Shown in pieces: positions 9,651 through 21,570 of a stretch of 64,000 bases of DNA. Within the stretch, counting starts at the first letter, position 1. Each line of letters begins with the position of its first letter. A program made the position numbers and the translations under genes. Origin of the DNA: Platycnemis pennipes (Eukaryota > Arthropoda > Insecta > Odonata > Platycnemididae); contig OW121858.1 in assembly GCA_933228895.1 (NCBI GenBank), positions 25,877,859 through 25,941,858 on the forward strand, given 5' to 3'. Below the pieces are notes generated by a model. The model did not search any database. It worked only from the letters and a program-made list of their open reading frames with translations, and was not told the DNA's origin.

Positions 9651-11748
9651 CTCCCCCCACCTCCTTTCCCCTTATTTTCTCGTTTATTCCATTTTCCCTC
9701 TTTTTTTATTAAGTGCCGTTCCCTGGATTCGAACCTGGGACCTTCACTTCCGCAGCTCGGTGTTTAACCACTCCGCCACTCTCCCACCACCTACTTTCCC
9801 CTTATTTTCTCTTTTATTCCATTTTCCCTCTTTTATTATTAAGTGCCGTTCCCTGGATTCGAACCTGCGACCTTCACTTCCGCAGCTCGGTGTTTATCCA
9901 CTCCGCCACTCTCCCACCACCTCCTTTCCCCTTAATTTCTCTTTTATTCCATTTTCCCTCTTTTGATATTAGATGCCTTTCCCTGGATTCGAACCTGGGA
10001 CCTTCACTTCAGCAGCTCGGTGTTTTTCCACTCCGCCACTCTCCCACCACCTCCCTTCCCCTTATTTTCACTTTTATTCCATTTTCCCTCTTTTATTATT
10101 AAGTGCCGTTCCCTGGATTCGAACCTGGGACCTTCACTTCCGCAGCTCGGTGTTTATCCACTCCGCCACTCTCCCACCACCTCCTTTCCCCTTATTTTCT
10201 CTTTTATTCCATTTTCCCACTTTTTTTAATAAGTGCCGTTCCCTGGATTCGAACCTGGGACCTTCACTTCCGCAGCTCGAAGTTTATCCACTCCGCCACT
10301 CTCCCCCCACCTCCTTTCCCCTTATTTTCTCTTTTATTCCATTTTCCCTCTTTTTTTATTAAGTGCCGTTCCCTGGATTCGAACCTGGGACCTTCACTTC
10401 CGCAGCTCGGTGTTAATCCACTCCGCCACTCTCCCCCCACCTCCTTTCCCCTTATTTTCTCTTTTATTCCATTTTCCCTCTTTTTTTATTAAGTGCCGTT
10501 CCCTGGATTTGAACCTGGGACCTTCACTTCCGCAGCTCGGTGTTTATCCACCACGCCACTCTCCCCTCACCTCCTTTCCCCTTATTTTCCCTTTTATTCC
10601 ATTTTCCCTCTTTTTTTATTAAGTGCAGTTCCCTGGATTCGAACCTGGGACCTTCACTTCCGCAGCTCGGTGTTTATCCACTCCGCCACTCTCCCACCAC
10701 CTACTTTCCCCTTATTTTCTTTTTTATTCCATTTTCCCTCTTTTATTATTAAGTGCCGTTCCCTGGATTCGAACCTGCGACCTTCACTTCCGCAGCTCGG
10801 TGTTTATCCACTCCGCCACTCTCTCCCCACCTCCTTTCCCCTTATTTTCTCTTTTATTCCATTTTCCCTCTTTTATTATTAATGCCGTTCCCTGGATTCG
10901 AGCCTGGGACCTTCACTTCCGCAGCTCGGTGTTTATCCACTCCGCCACTCTCCCCTTACCTCCTTTCCCGTTATTTTCTCGTTTATTCCATTTTCCCTTT
11001 TTTTTCTAAGTGCCGTTCCCTGGATTCGAACCTGGGACCTTCACTTCCGCAGCTCGGTTTTTATCCACTCCGCCACTCTCCCACCACCTCCTTTCCCCTT
11101 ATTTTCTCTTTTATTCCATTTTCCCACTTTTTTTAATAAGTGCCGTTCCCTGGATTCGAACCTGGGACCTTCACTTCCGCAGCTCGGTGTTTATCCACTC
11201 CGCCACTCTCCTCCCACCTCCTTTCCCCTTATTTTCTCTTTTATTCCATTTTCCCTCTTTTTTTATTAAGTGCCGTTCCCTGGATTCGAACCTAGGACCT
11301 TCACTTCCGCAGCTCGGTGTTAATCCACTCCGCCACTCTCCCCCCACCTCCTTTCCCCTTATTTTCTCTTTTATTCCATTTTCCCTCTTTTTTTATTAAG
11401 TGCCGTTCCCTGGATTCGAACCTGGGACCTTCACGTCCGCAGATCGGTCTTTATCCACTCCGCCACTCTCCCCCCACCTCCTTTCCCGTTATTTTCTCGT
11501 TTATTCCATTTTCCATTTTTTTTTATTAAGTATCGTTCCCTGGATTCGAACCTGGGACCTTCACGTCCGCAGATCGGTCTTTATCCACTCCGCCACTCTC
11601 CCTCCACCTCCTTTCCACTAATATTCTCTTTAATTCCATCTTCCCTCATTTTTTTTAAGTGCCGCAGCTGAATTTTTTAAGTGCCGTTCCCTGGATTCGA
11701 ACCTGGGACCTTCACTTCCGCAGCTCAGTGTTTATCCACTCCACCACT
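8866..11748. repeat. Left copy of a 2,878-bp tandem duplication
   Basis: Units at 9,053, 9,193, 9,323, 9,583, 9,973, 10,233, 10,493 and 11,400 recur 2,878 bp later with no difference that I noticed. The boundary is inferred from the hybrid unit at 11,681-11,810. The segment from 9,308 is also a copy of the window start (offset 9,307). Confidence 0.85.
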
Positions 11749-11810
11749 CTCCCACCACCTACTTTCCCCTTATTTTCTTTTTTATTCCATTTTCCCTCTT
11801 TTATTATTAA
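11681..11810. repeat. Hybrid monomer at an unequal-exchange junction
   Basis: The left half carries the CAGCTCAGTG and CCACTCCACC markers of one unit type; the right half carries the CCCACCACCTAC marker of the next type. The normal two-unit series at 8,673-8,932 and 14,559-14,818 is here collapsed to one unit. This is the expected product of unequal crossing-over between misaligned neighbours. Confidence 0.85.
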
Positions 11811-14626
11811 GTGCCGTTCCCTGGATTCGAACCTGCGACCTTCACTTCCGCAGCTCGGTGTTTATCCACTCCGCCACTCTCCCACCACCTCCTTTCCCCT
11901 TAATTTCTCTTTAATTCCATTTTCCCTCTTTTGATATTAGATGCCTTTCCCTGGATTCGAACCTGGGACCTTCATTTCCGCAGCTCGGTGTTTATCCACT
12001 CCGCCACTCTTCCACCACCTCCTTTCCCCTTATTTTCACTTTTATTCCATTTTCCCTCTTTTATTATTAAGTGCCGTTCCCTGGATTCGAACCTGGGACC
12101 TTCACTTCCGCAGCTCGGTGTTTATCCACTCCGCCACTCTCCCACCACCTTCTTTCCCCTTATTTTCTCTTTTATTCCATTTTCCCACTTTTTTTAATAA
12201 GTGCCGTTCCCTGGATTCGAACCTGTGACCTTCACTTCCGCAGCTCGGTGTTTATCCACTCCGCCACTCTCCCCCCACCTCCTTTCCCCTTATTTTCTCT
12301 TTTATTCCATTTTCCCTCTTTTTTTATTAAGTGCCTTTCCCTGGATTCGAACCTGGGACCTTCACTTCCGCAGCTCGGTGTTAATCCACTCCGCCACTCT
12401 CCCCCCACCTCATTTCCCCTTATTTTCTCTTTTATTCCATTTTCCCTCTTTTCTTATTAAGTGCCGTTCCCTGGATTCGAACCTGGGACCTTCACTTCCG
12501 CAGCTCGGTGTTTATCCACTCCGCCACTCTCCCCCCACCTCCTTTCCCCTTATTTTCTCGTTTATTCCATTTTCCCTCTTTTTTTATTAAGTGCCGTTCC
12601 CTGGATTCGAACCTGGGACCTTCACTTCCGCAGCTCGGTGTTTAACCACTCCGCCACTCTCCCACCACCTACTTTCCCCTTATTTTCTCTTTTATTCCAT
12701 TTTCCCTCTTTTATTATTAAGTGCCGTTCCCTGGATTCGAACCTGCGACCTTCACTTCCGCAGCTCGGTGTTTATCCACTCCGCCACTCTCCCACCACCT
12801 CCTTTCCCCTTAATTTCTCTTTTATTCCATTTTCCCTCTTTTGATATTAGATGCCTTTCCCTGGATTCGAACCTGGGACCTTCACTTCAGCAGCTCGGTG
12901 TTTTTCCACTCCGCCACTCTCCCACCACCTCCCTTCCCCTTATTTTCACTTTTATTCCATTTTCCCTCTTTTATTATTAAGTGCCGTTCCCTGGATTCGA
13001 ACCTGGGACCTTCACTTCCGCAGCTCGGTGTTTATCCACTCCGCCACTCTCCCACCACCTCCTTTCCCCTTATTTTCTCTTTTATTCCATTTTCCCACTT
13101 TTTTTAATAAGTGCCGTTCCCTGGATTCGAACCTGGGACCTTCACTTCCGCAGCTCGAAGTTTATCCACTCCGCCACTCTCCCCCCACCTCCTTTCCCCT
13201 TATTTTCTCTTTTATTCCATTTTCCCTCTTTTTTTATTAAGTGCCGTTCCCTGGATTCGAACCTGGGACCTTCACTTCCGCAGCTCGGTGTTAATCCACT
13301 CCGCCACTCTCCCCCCACCTCCTTTCCCCTTATTTTCTCTTTTATTCCATTTTCCCTCTTTTTTTATTAAGTGCCGTTCCCTGGATTTGAACCTGGGACC
13401 TTCACTTCCGCAGCTCGGTGTTTATCCACCACGCCACTCTCCCCTCACCTCCTTTCCCCTTATTTTCCCTTTTATTCCATTTTCCCTCTTTTTTTATTAA
13501 GTGCAGTTCCCTGGATTCGAACCTGGGACCTTCACTTCCGCAGCTCGGTGTTTATCCACTCCGCCACTCTCCCACCACCTACTTTCCCCTTATTTTCTTT
13601 TTTATTCCATTTTCCCTCTTTTATTATTAAGTGCCGTTCCCTGGATTCGAACCTGCGACCTTCACTTCCGCAGCTCGGTGTTTATCCACTCCGCCACTCT
13701 CTCCCCACCTCCTTTCCCCTTATTTTCTCTTTTATTCCATTTTCCCTCTTTTATTATTAATGCCGTTCCCTGGATTCGAGCCTGGGACCTTCACTTCCGC
13801 AGCTCGGTGTTTATCCACTCCGCCACTCTCCCCTTACCTCCTTTCCCGTTATTTTCTCGTTTATTCCATTTTCCCTTTTTTTTCTAAGTGCCGTTCCCTG
13901 GATTCGAACCTGGGACCTTCACTTCCGCAGCTCGGTTTTTATCCACTCCGCCACTCTCCCACCACCTCCTTTCCCCTTATTTTCTCTTTTATTCCATTTT
14001 CCCACTTTTTTTAATAAGTGCCGTTCCCTGGATTCGAACCTGGGACCTTCACTTCCGCAGCTCGGTGTTTATCCACTCCGCCACTCTCCTCCCACCTCCT
14101 TTCCCCTTATTTTCTCTTTTATTCCATTTTCCCTCTTTTTTTATTAAGTGCCGTTCCCTGGATTCGAACCTAGGACCTTCACTTCCGCAGCTCGGTGTTA
14201 ATCCACTCCGCCACTCTCCCCCCACCTCCTTTCCCCTTATTTTCTCTTTTATTCCATTTTCCCTCTTTTTTTATTAAGTGCCGTTCCCTGGATTCGAACC
14301 TGGGACCTTCACGTCCGCAGATCGGTCTTTATCCACTCCGCCACTCTCCCCCCACCTCCTTTCCCGTTATTTTCTCGTTTATTCCATTTTCCATTTTTTT
14401 TTATTAAGTATCGTTCCCTGGATTCGAACCTGGGACCTTCACGTCCGCAGATCGGTCTTTATCCACTCCGCCACTCTCCCTCCACCTCCTTTCCACTAAT
14501 ATTCTCTTTAATTCCATCTTCCCTCATTTTTTTTAAGTGCCGCAGCTGAATTTTTTAAGTGCCGTTCCCTGGATTCGAACCTGGGACCTTCACTTCCGCA
14601 GCTCAGTGTTTATCCACTCCACCACT
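11749..14626. repeat. Right copy of the 2,878-bp tandem duplication
   Basis: This copy starts in a hybrid unit. Bases up to 11,743 (CTCAGTG, CCACCACTC) match the unit at 8,673 and bases from 11,753 (CCCACCACCTAC) match the unit at 8,803, so the exchange lies in 11,744-11,753. The copy ends near 14,626, where the unit at 14,559 keeps its original right half (CCACCCACCTCC). Confidence 0.85.
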
Positions 14627-17380
14627 CTCCACCCACCTCCTTTCCCCTTATTTTCTCTTTTATTCCATTTTCCCTCTTTTTTTATTAAATGCCGTTCCCT
14701 GGATTCGAACCTGGGACCTTCACTTCCGCAGCTCGGTGTTTATCCACTCCGCCACTCTCCCACCACCTACTTTCCCCTTATTTTCTTTTTTATTCCATTT
14801 TCCCTCTTTTATTATTAAGTGCCGTTCCCTGGATTCGAACCTGCGACCTTCACTTCCGCAGCTCGGTGTTTATCCACTCCGCCACTCTCCCACCACCTCC
14901 TTTCCCCTTAATTTCTCTTTAATTCCATTTTCCCTCTTTTGATATTAGATGCCTTTCCCTGGATTCGAACCTGGGACCTTCACTTCCGCAGCTCGGTGTT
15001 TATCCACTCCGCCACTCTCTTACCACCTCCTTTCCCCTTATTTTCACTTTTATTCCATTTTCCCTCTTTTATTATTAAGTGCCGTTCCCTGGATTCGAAC
15101 CTGGGACCTTCACTTCCGCAGCTCTGTGTTTTATCCACTCCGCCACTCTCCCTCCACCTCATTTCCCCTTATTTTCTCTTTTATTCCATTTTCCCTCTTT
15201 TTTTATTAAGTGCCGTTCCCTGGATTCGAACCTGGGACCTTCACTTCCGCAGCTCGGTGTTTATCCACTCCGCCACTCTCCCCCCACCTCCTTTCCCCTT
15301 ATTTTCTCGTTTATTCCATTTTCCCTCTTTTTTTATTAAGTGCCGTTCCCTGGATTCAAACCTGGGACCTTCACTTCCGCAGCTCGGTGTTTATCCACTC
15401 CGCCACTCTCTCCCCACCTCCTTTCCCCTTATTTTCTCTTTTATTCCATTTTCCCTTTTTTTTTATTAAGTGCCGTTCCCTGGTTTCGAACCTGGGACCT
15501 TCACTTCCGCAGCTCGGTGTTTATCCACTCCGCCACTCTCCCCCCACCTCCTTACCCCATATTTTTTCTTTTATTCCATTTACCCTCTTTTATTATTAAG
15601 TGCCGTTCCCTGGATTCAAACCTGGGACCTTTACTTCCACAGCTCGGTGTTTATCCATTCTGCCACTCTCCCCCCACCTCCTTTCCCCTAATTTTCTCTT
15701 TTATTCCATTTTCCCTCTTTTTTTATTAAGTGCCGTTCCCTGGATTCAAACATGGGACGTTCACTTCCGCAGCTCAGTGTTTATCCACTCCGCCACTCTC
15801 CCCCCTTCTCCTTTCCTCTTATTTTCCCCTTTATTCCATTTTCCTTCTTTTTTTATTAAGTGCCGTTCCCTGGATTCGAACCTGAGACCTTCACTTCCGC
15901 AGCTCAGTGTTTATCCACTCCGCCATTCTCCCTCCACATCCTATCCCCATATTTACTCTTTTATTCCATTTTCCCTCTTTAATTATTAGATTCCGTTCCC
16001 TGGATCGAACCTGGGACCTTCACTTCCGCAGCTCGGTGTTTATCCAATCCGCCACTCTCCCCCCACCTCCTTTCCCCTTATTTTCTCTTTTATTCCATTT
16101 TCCCTCTTTTTTTATTAAGTGCCGTTCCCTGGATTCGAACCTGGGACCTTCACTTCCGCAGCTCGGTGTTTTTCCACTCCGCCACTCTCCCCCCACCTCC
16201 TTTCCCGTTATTTTCTAGTTTATTCCATTTTCCCTTTTTTTTTATTAAGTGCCGTTCCCTGGATTCGATCCTGGGACCTTCACTTCCGCAGCTCGGTGTT
16301 AATCCACTCCGCCACTCTCCCCCCACCTCCTTTCCCCTTATTTTCTCTTTTATTCCATTTTCCCTCTTTTTTTATTAAGTGCCGTTCCCTGGATTCGAAC
16401 CTGGGACCTTCACTTCCGCAGCTCGGTGTTTATCCACTCCGCCACTCTCCCCCCACCTCCTTTCCCCTTATTTTCTCTTTTATTCCATTTTCCCTCTTTT
16501 TTTATTAAGTGCCGTTCCCTGGATTCGAAACTGGGACCTTCACTTCCGCAGCTCGGTGTTTATCCACTCCGCCACTCTCCCCCCACCTCCTTTCCCCTTA
16601 TTTTCTCTTTTATTCCATTTTCCCTCTTTTATTATTAAGTGCCGTTCCCTGGATTCGAACCTAGGACCTTCACTTCCGCAGCTCGGTGTTAATCCACTCC
16701 GCCACTCTCCCCCCACCTCCTTTCCCCTTATTTTCTTTTTTATTCCATTTTCCCTCTTTTTTTATTAAGTGCCGTTCCCTGGATTTGAACCTGGGACCTT
16801 CACGTCCGCAGATCGGTCTTTATCCACTCCGCCACTCTCCCCCCACCTCCTTTCCCCTTATATTCTCTTTTATTCCATTTTCCCTCTTTTTTTATTAAGT
16901 GCCGTTCCCTGGATTCGAACCTGGGACCTTCACGTCCGCAGATCGGTCTTTATCCACTCCGCCACTCTCCCTCCACCTCCTTTCCCTTAATTTTCTTTTT
17001 AATTACATTTTCCCTCTTCTTTTATTAAGTGCCGTCACTGGATTCGAAACTGGGACCTTCACTTCCGCAGCTCGGTGTTTATCCACTTCCCTACTCTCCC
17101 CCCACCTCCTTTCAACTAATATTCCCTTTAATTCCATTTTCCCTCCTTTTTTTTTATGTGCCGCAGCTGAATTTTTTAAGTGCCGTTCCCTGGATTCGAA
17201 CCTGGGACCTTCACTTCCGCAGCTCTGTGTATCCACTCCACCACTCTCCCCCCACCTCCTTTCCCCTTATTTTCTCTTTTATTCCATTTTCCCTCTTTTT
17301 TTATTAAATGCCGTTTCCTGGATTCGAACCTGGGACCTTCACTTCCGCAGCTCGGTGTTTATCCACTCCGCCACTCTCCC
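12186..17380. repeat. Higher-order segment P, copy 2 (5.2 kb)
   Basis: This is the second copy of the segment at 1-5,195, with the same unit order, the same indels and the same rare variants, including CAAACATGG near 15,750 and the one-base-deleted B-box unit near 16,003. It begins inside the right copy of the 2,878-bp tandem duplication. After 17,380 it continues into a different series of units. Confidence 0.88.
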
Positions 17381-18606
17381 ACCACCTCCTTTCCCGTTAT
17401 TTTCTCTTTTATTCCATTTTCCCTCTTTTATTATTAAGTGCCGTTCCCTGGATTCGAACCTGCGACCTTCACTTCCGCCGCTCGGTGTTTATCCACTCCG
17501 CCACTCTCCCACCACCTCCTTTCCCCTTATTTTCTCTTTTATTCCATTTTCCCTCTTTTATTATTAGATGCCTTTCCCTGGATTCGAACCTGGGACCTTC
17601 ACTTCCGCAGCTCGGTGTTTATCCACTCCGCCACTCTCCCACCACCTCCTTTCCCCTTATTTTCACTTTTATTCCATTTTCCCTCTTTTATTATTAAGTG
17701 CCGTTCCCTGGATTCGAACCTGGGACCTTCACTTCCGCAGCTCGGTGTTTATCCACTGCGCCACTCTCCCACCACCTCCTTTCCCCTTATTTTCTCTTTT
17801 ATTCCATTTTCCCACTTTTTTTAATAAGTGCCGTTCCCTGGATTCGAACCTGGGACCTTCACTTCCGCAGCTCGAAGTTTATCCACTCCGCCACTCTCCC
17901 CCCACCTCCTTTCCCCTTATTTTCTCTTTTATTCCATTTTCCCTCTTTTTTTATTAAGTGCCGTTCCCTGGATTCGAACCTGGGACCTTCACTTCCGCAG
18001 CTCGGTGTTAATCCACTCCGCCACTCTCCCCCCACCTCCTTTCCCCTTATTTTCTCTTTTATTCCATTTTCCCCCTTTTTTTATTAAGTGCCGTTCCCTG
18101 GATTAGAACCTGGGACCTTCACTTCCGCAGCTCGGTGTTTATCCACTCCGCCACTCGCCCCCCAACTCCTTTCCCCTTATTTTCTCTTTTATTCCATTTT
18201 CCCTCTTTTTTTATTAAGTGCCGTTCCCTGGATTCGAGCCTGGGACCTTCACTTCCGCAGCTCGGTGTTAATCCACTCCGCCACTCTCCCCCCACCTCCT
18301 TTCCCGTTATTTTCTCGTTTATTCCATTTTCCCTTTTTTTTTATTAAGTGCCGTTCCGTGGATTCGAACCTGGGACCTTCACTTCCGAAGCTCGGTGTTT
18401 ATCCACTCCGCCACTCTCCCCCCACCTCCTTTCCCCTTATTTTCTCTTTTATTCCATTTTCCCTCTTTTATTATTAAGTGCCGTTCCCTGGATTCGAGCC
18501 TGGGACCTTCACTTCCGCAGCTCGGTGTTTATCCATTCCGCCAATCTCCCCCCACCTCCTTTCCCGTTATTTTCTCGTTTATTCCATTTTCCATTTTTTT
18601 ATTAAG

Positions 18607-21570
18607 TATCGTTCCCTGGATTCGAACCTGGGTCCTTCACGTCCGCAGATCGGTCTTTATCCACTCCGCCACTCTCCCTCCACCTCCTTTCCTCTAATTT
18701 CTTTTTAATTACATTTTCCCTCTTCTTTCATTAAGTGCCGTCACTGGATTCGAAACTGGGACCTTCACTTCCGCAGCTCGTTGTTTATCCACTTCCCTAC
18801 TCTCCCCCCACCTCCTTTCCACTAATATTCTCTTTAATTCCATTTTCCCTCATTTTTTTTAAGTGCCGCAGCTGAATTTTTTAAGTGCCGTTCCCTGGAT
18901 TCGAACCTGGGACCTTCACTTCCGCAGCTCAGTGTTTATCCACTCCACCACTTTCCCCCCACCTCCTTTCCCCTTATTTTCTCTTTTATTCCATTTTCCC
19001 TCTTTTTTTATTAAATTCCGTTCCCTGGATTCGAACCTGGGACCTTCATTTCCGCAGCTCGGTGTTTATCCACTCCGCCACTCTCCCACCACCTACTTTC
19101 CCCTTATTTTCTCTTTTATTCCATTTTCCCTCTTTTATTATTAAGTGCCGTTCCCTGGATTCGAACCTGCGACCTTCACTTCCGCAGCTCGGTGTTTATC
19201 CACTCCGCCACTCTCCCACCACCTCCTTTCCCCTTAATTTCTCTTTTATTCCATTTTCCCTCTTTTGATATTAGATGCCTTTCCCTGGATTCGAACCTGG
19301 GACCTTCACTTCCGCAGCTCGGTGTTTATCCACTCCGCCACTCTCCCACCACCTCCTTTCCCCTTATTTTCACTTTTATTCCATTTTCCCTCTTTTATTA
19401 TTAAGTGCCGTTCCCTGGATTCGAACCTGGGACCTTCACTTCCGCAGCTCGGTGTTTATCCACTCCGCCACTCTCCCACCACCTCCTTTCCCCTTATTTT
19501 CTCTTTTATTCCATTTTCCCACTTTTTTTATTAAGTGCCGTTCCCTGGATTCGAACCTGGGACCTTCACTTCCGCAGCTCGGTGTTTATCCAGTCCGCCG
19601 CTCTCCCCCCACCTCCTTTCCCCTTATTTTCTCTTTTATTCCATTTTCCCTCTTTTTTTATTAAGTGCCGTTCCCTGGATTCGAACCTGGGACCTTCACT
19701 TCCGCAGCTCGGTGTTTATCCACTCCGCCACTCTCTCCCCACCTCCTTTCCCCTTATTTTCTCTTTTATTCCATTTTCCCTCTTTTATTATTAAGTGCCG
19801 TTCCCTGGATTCGAGCCTGGGACCTTCACTTCCGCAGCTCGGTGTTTATCCAATCCGCCACTCTCCCCCCACCTCCTTTCCCGTTATTTTCTCGTTTATT
19901 CCATTTTCCCTTTTTTTTATTAAGTGCCGTTCCCTGGATTCGAGCCTGGGACCTTCACTTCCGCAGCTCGGTGTTTATCCACTCCGCCACTCTCCCCCCA
20001 CCTCCTTTCCCGTTATTTTCTCGTTTATTCCATTTTCCCTTTTTTTTATTAAGTGCCGTTCCGTGGATTCGAACCTGGGACCTTCACTTCCGCAGCTCGG
20101 TGTTTATCCACTCCGCCACTCTCCCCCCACCTCCTTTCCCCTTATTTTCTCTTTTATTCCATTTTCCCTCTTTTATTATTAAGTGCCGTTCCCTGGATTC
20201 GAGCCTGGGACCCTCACTTCCGCAGCTCGGTGTTTATCCATTCCGCCACTCTCCCCCCACCTCCTTTCCCGTTATTTTCTCGTTTATTCCATTTTCCATT
20301 TTTTTTATTAAGTATCGTTCCCTGGATTCGAACCTGGGACCTTCACGTCCGCAGATCGGTCTTTATCCACTCCGCCACTCTCCCTCCACCTCCTTTCCTC
20401 TAATTTTCTTTTTAATTACATTTTCCCTCTTCTTTCATTAATTGCCGTCACTGGATTCGAAACTGGGACCTTCACTTCCGCAGCTCGGTGTTTATCCACT
20501 TCCCTACTCTCCCCCCACCTCCTTTCCACTAATATTCTCTTTAATTCCATTTTCCCTCATTTTTTTTAAGTGCCGCAGCTGAATTTTTTAAGTGCCGTTC
20601 CCTGGATTCGAACCTGGGACCTTCACTTCCGCAGCTCAGTGTTTATCCACTCCACCACTCTCCACCCACCTCCTTTCCCCTTATTTTCTCTTTTATTCCA
20701 TTTTCCCTCTTTTTTTATTAAATGCCGTTCCCTGGATTCGAACCTGGGACCTTCACTTCCGCAGCTCGGTGTTTATCCACTCCGCCACTCTCCCACCACC
20801 TACTTTCCCCTTATTTTCTTTTTTATTCCATTTTCCCTCTTTTATTATTAAGTGCCGTTCCCTGGATTCGAACCTGCGACCTTCACTTCCGCAGCTCGGT
20901 GTTTATCCACTCCGCCACTCTCCCACCACCTCCTTTCCCCTTAATTTCTTTTTAATTCCATTTTCCCTCTTTTGATATTAGATGCCTTTCCCTGGATTCG
21001 AACCTGGGACCTTCATTTCCGCAGCTCGGTGTTTATCCACTCCGCCACTCTTCCACCACCTCCTTTCCCCTTATTTTCACTTTTATTCCATTTTCCCTCT
21101 TTTATTATTAAGTGCCGTTCCCTGGATTCGAACCTGGGACCTTCACTTCCGCAGCTCGGTGTTTATCCACTCCGCCACTCTCCCACCACCTTCTTTCCCC
21201 TTATTTTCTCTTTTATTCCATTTTCCCACTTTTTTTAATAAGTGCCGTTCCCTGGATTCGAACCTGTGACCTTCACTTCCGCAGCTCGGTGTTTATCCAC
21301 TCCGCCACTCTCCCCCCACCTCCTTTCCCCTTATTTTCTCTTTTATTCCATTTTCCCTCTTTTTTTATTAAGTGCCGTTCCCTGGATTCGAACCTGGGAC
21401 CTTCACTTCCGCAGCTCGGTGTTAATCCACTCCGCCACTCTCCCCCCACCTCATTTCCCCTTATTTTCTCTTTTATTCCATTTTCCCTCTTTTTTTATTA
21501 AGTGCCGTTCCCTGGATTCGAACCTGGGACCTTCACTTCCGCAGCTCGGTGTTTATCCACTCCGCCACTC
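18607..21570. repeat. Higher-order segment Q, copy 2 (~3 kb)
   Basis: This is the counterpart of 6,685-9,650. Differences include GGGTCC for GGGACC near 18,631 and TCGTTGTTTATCC for TCGTTGTTAATCC near 18,781. At about 21,570 it joins a unit equivalent to the 9.9-kb region, so about two units present in copy 1 are missing here. Confidence 0.75.
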
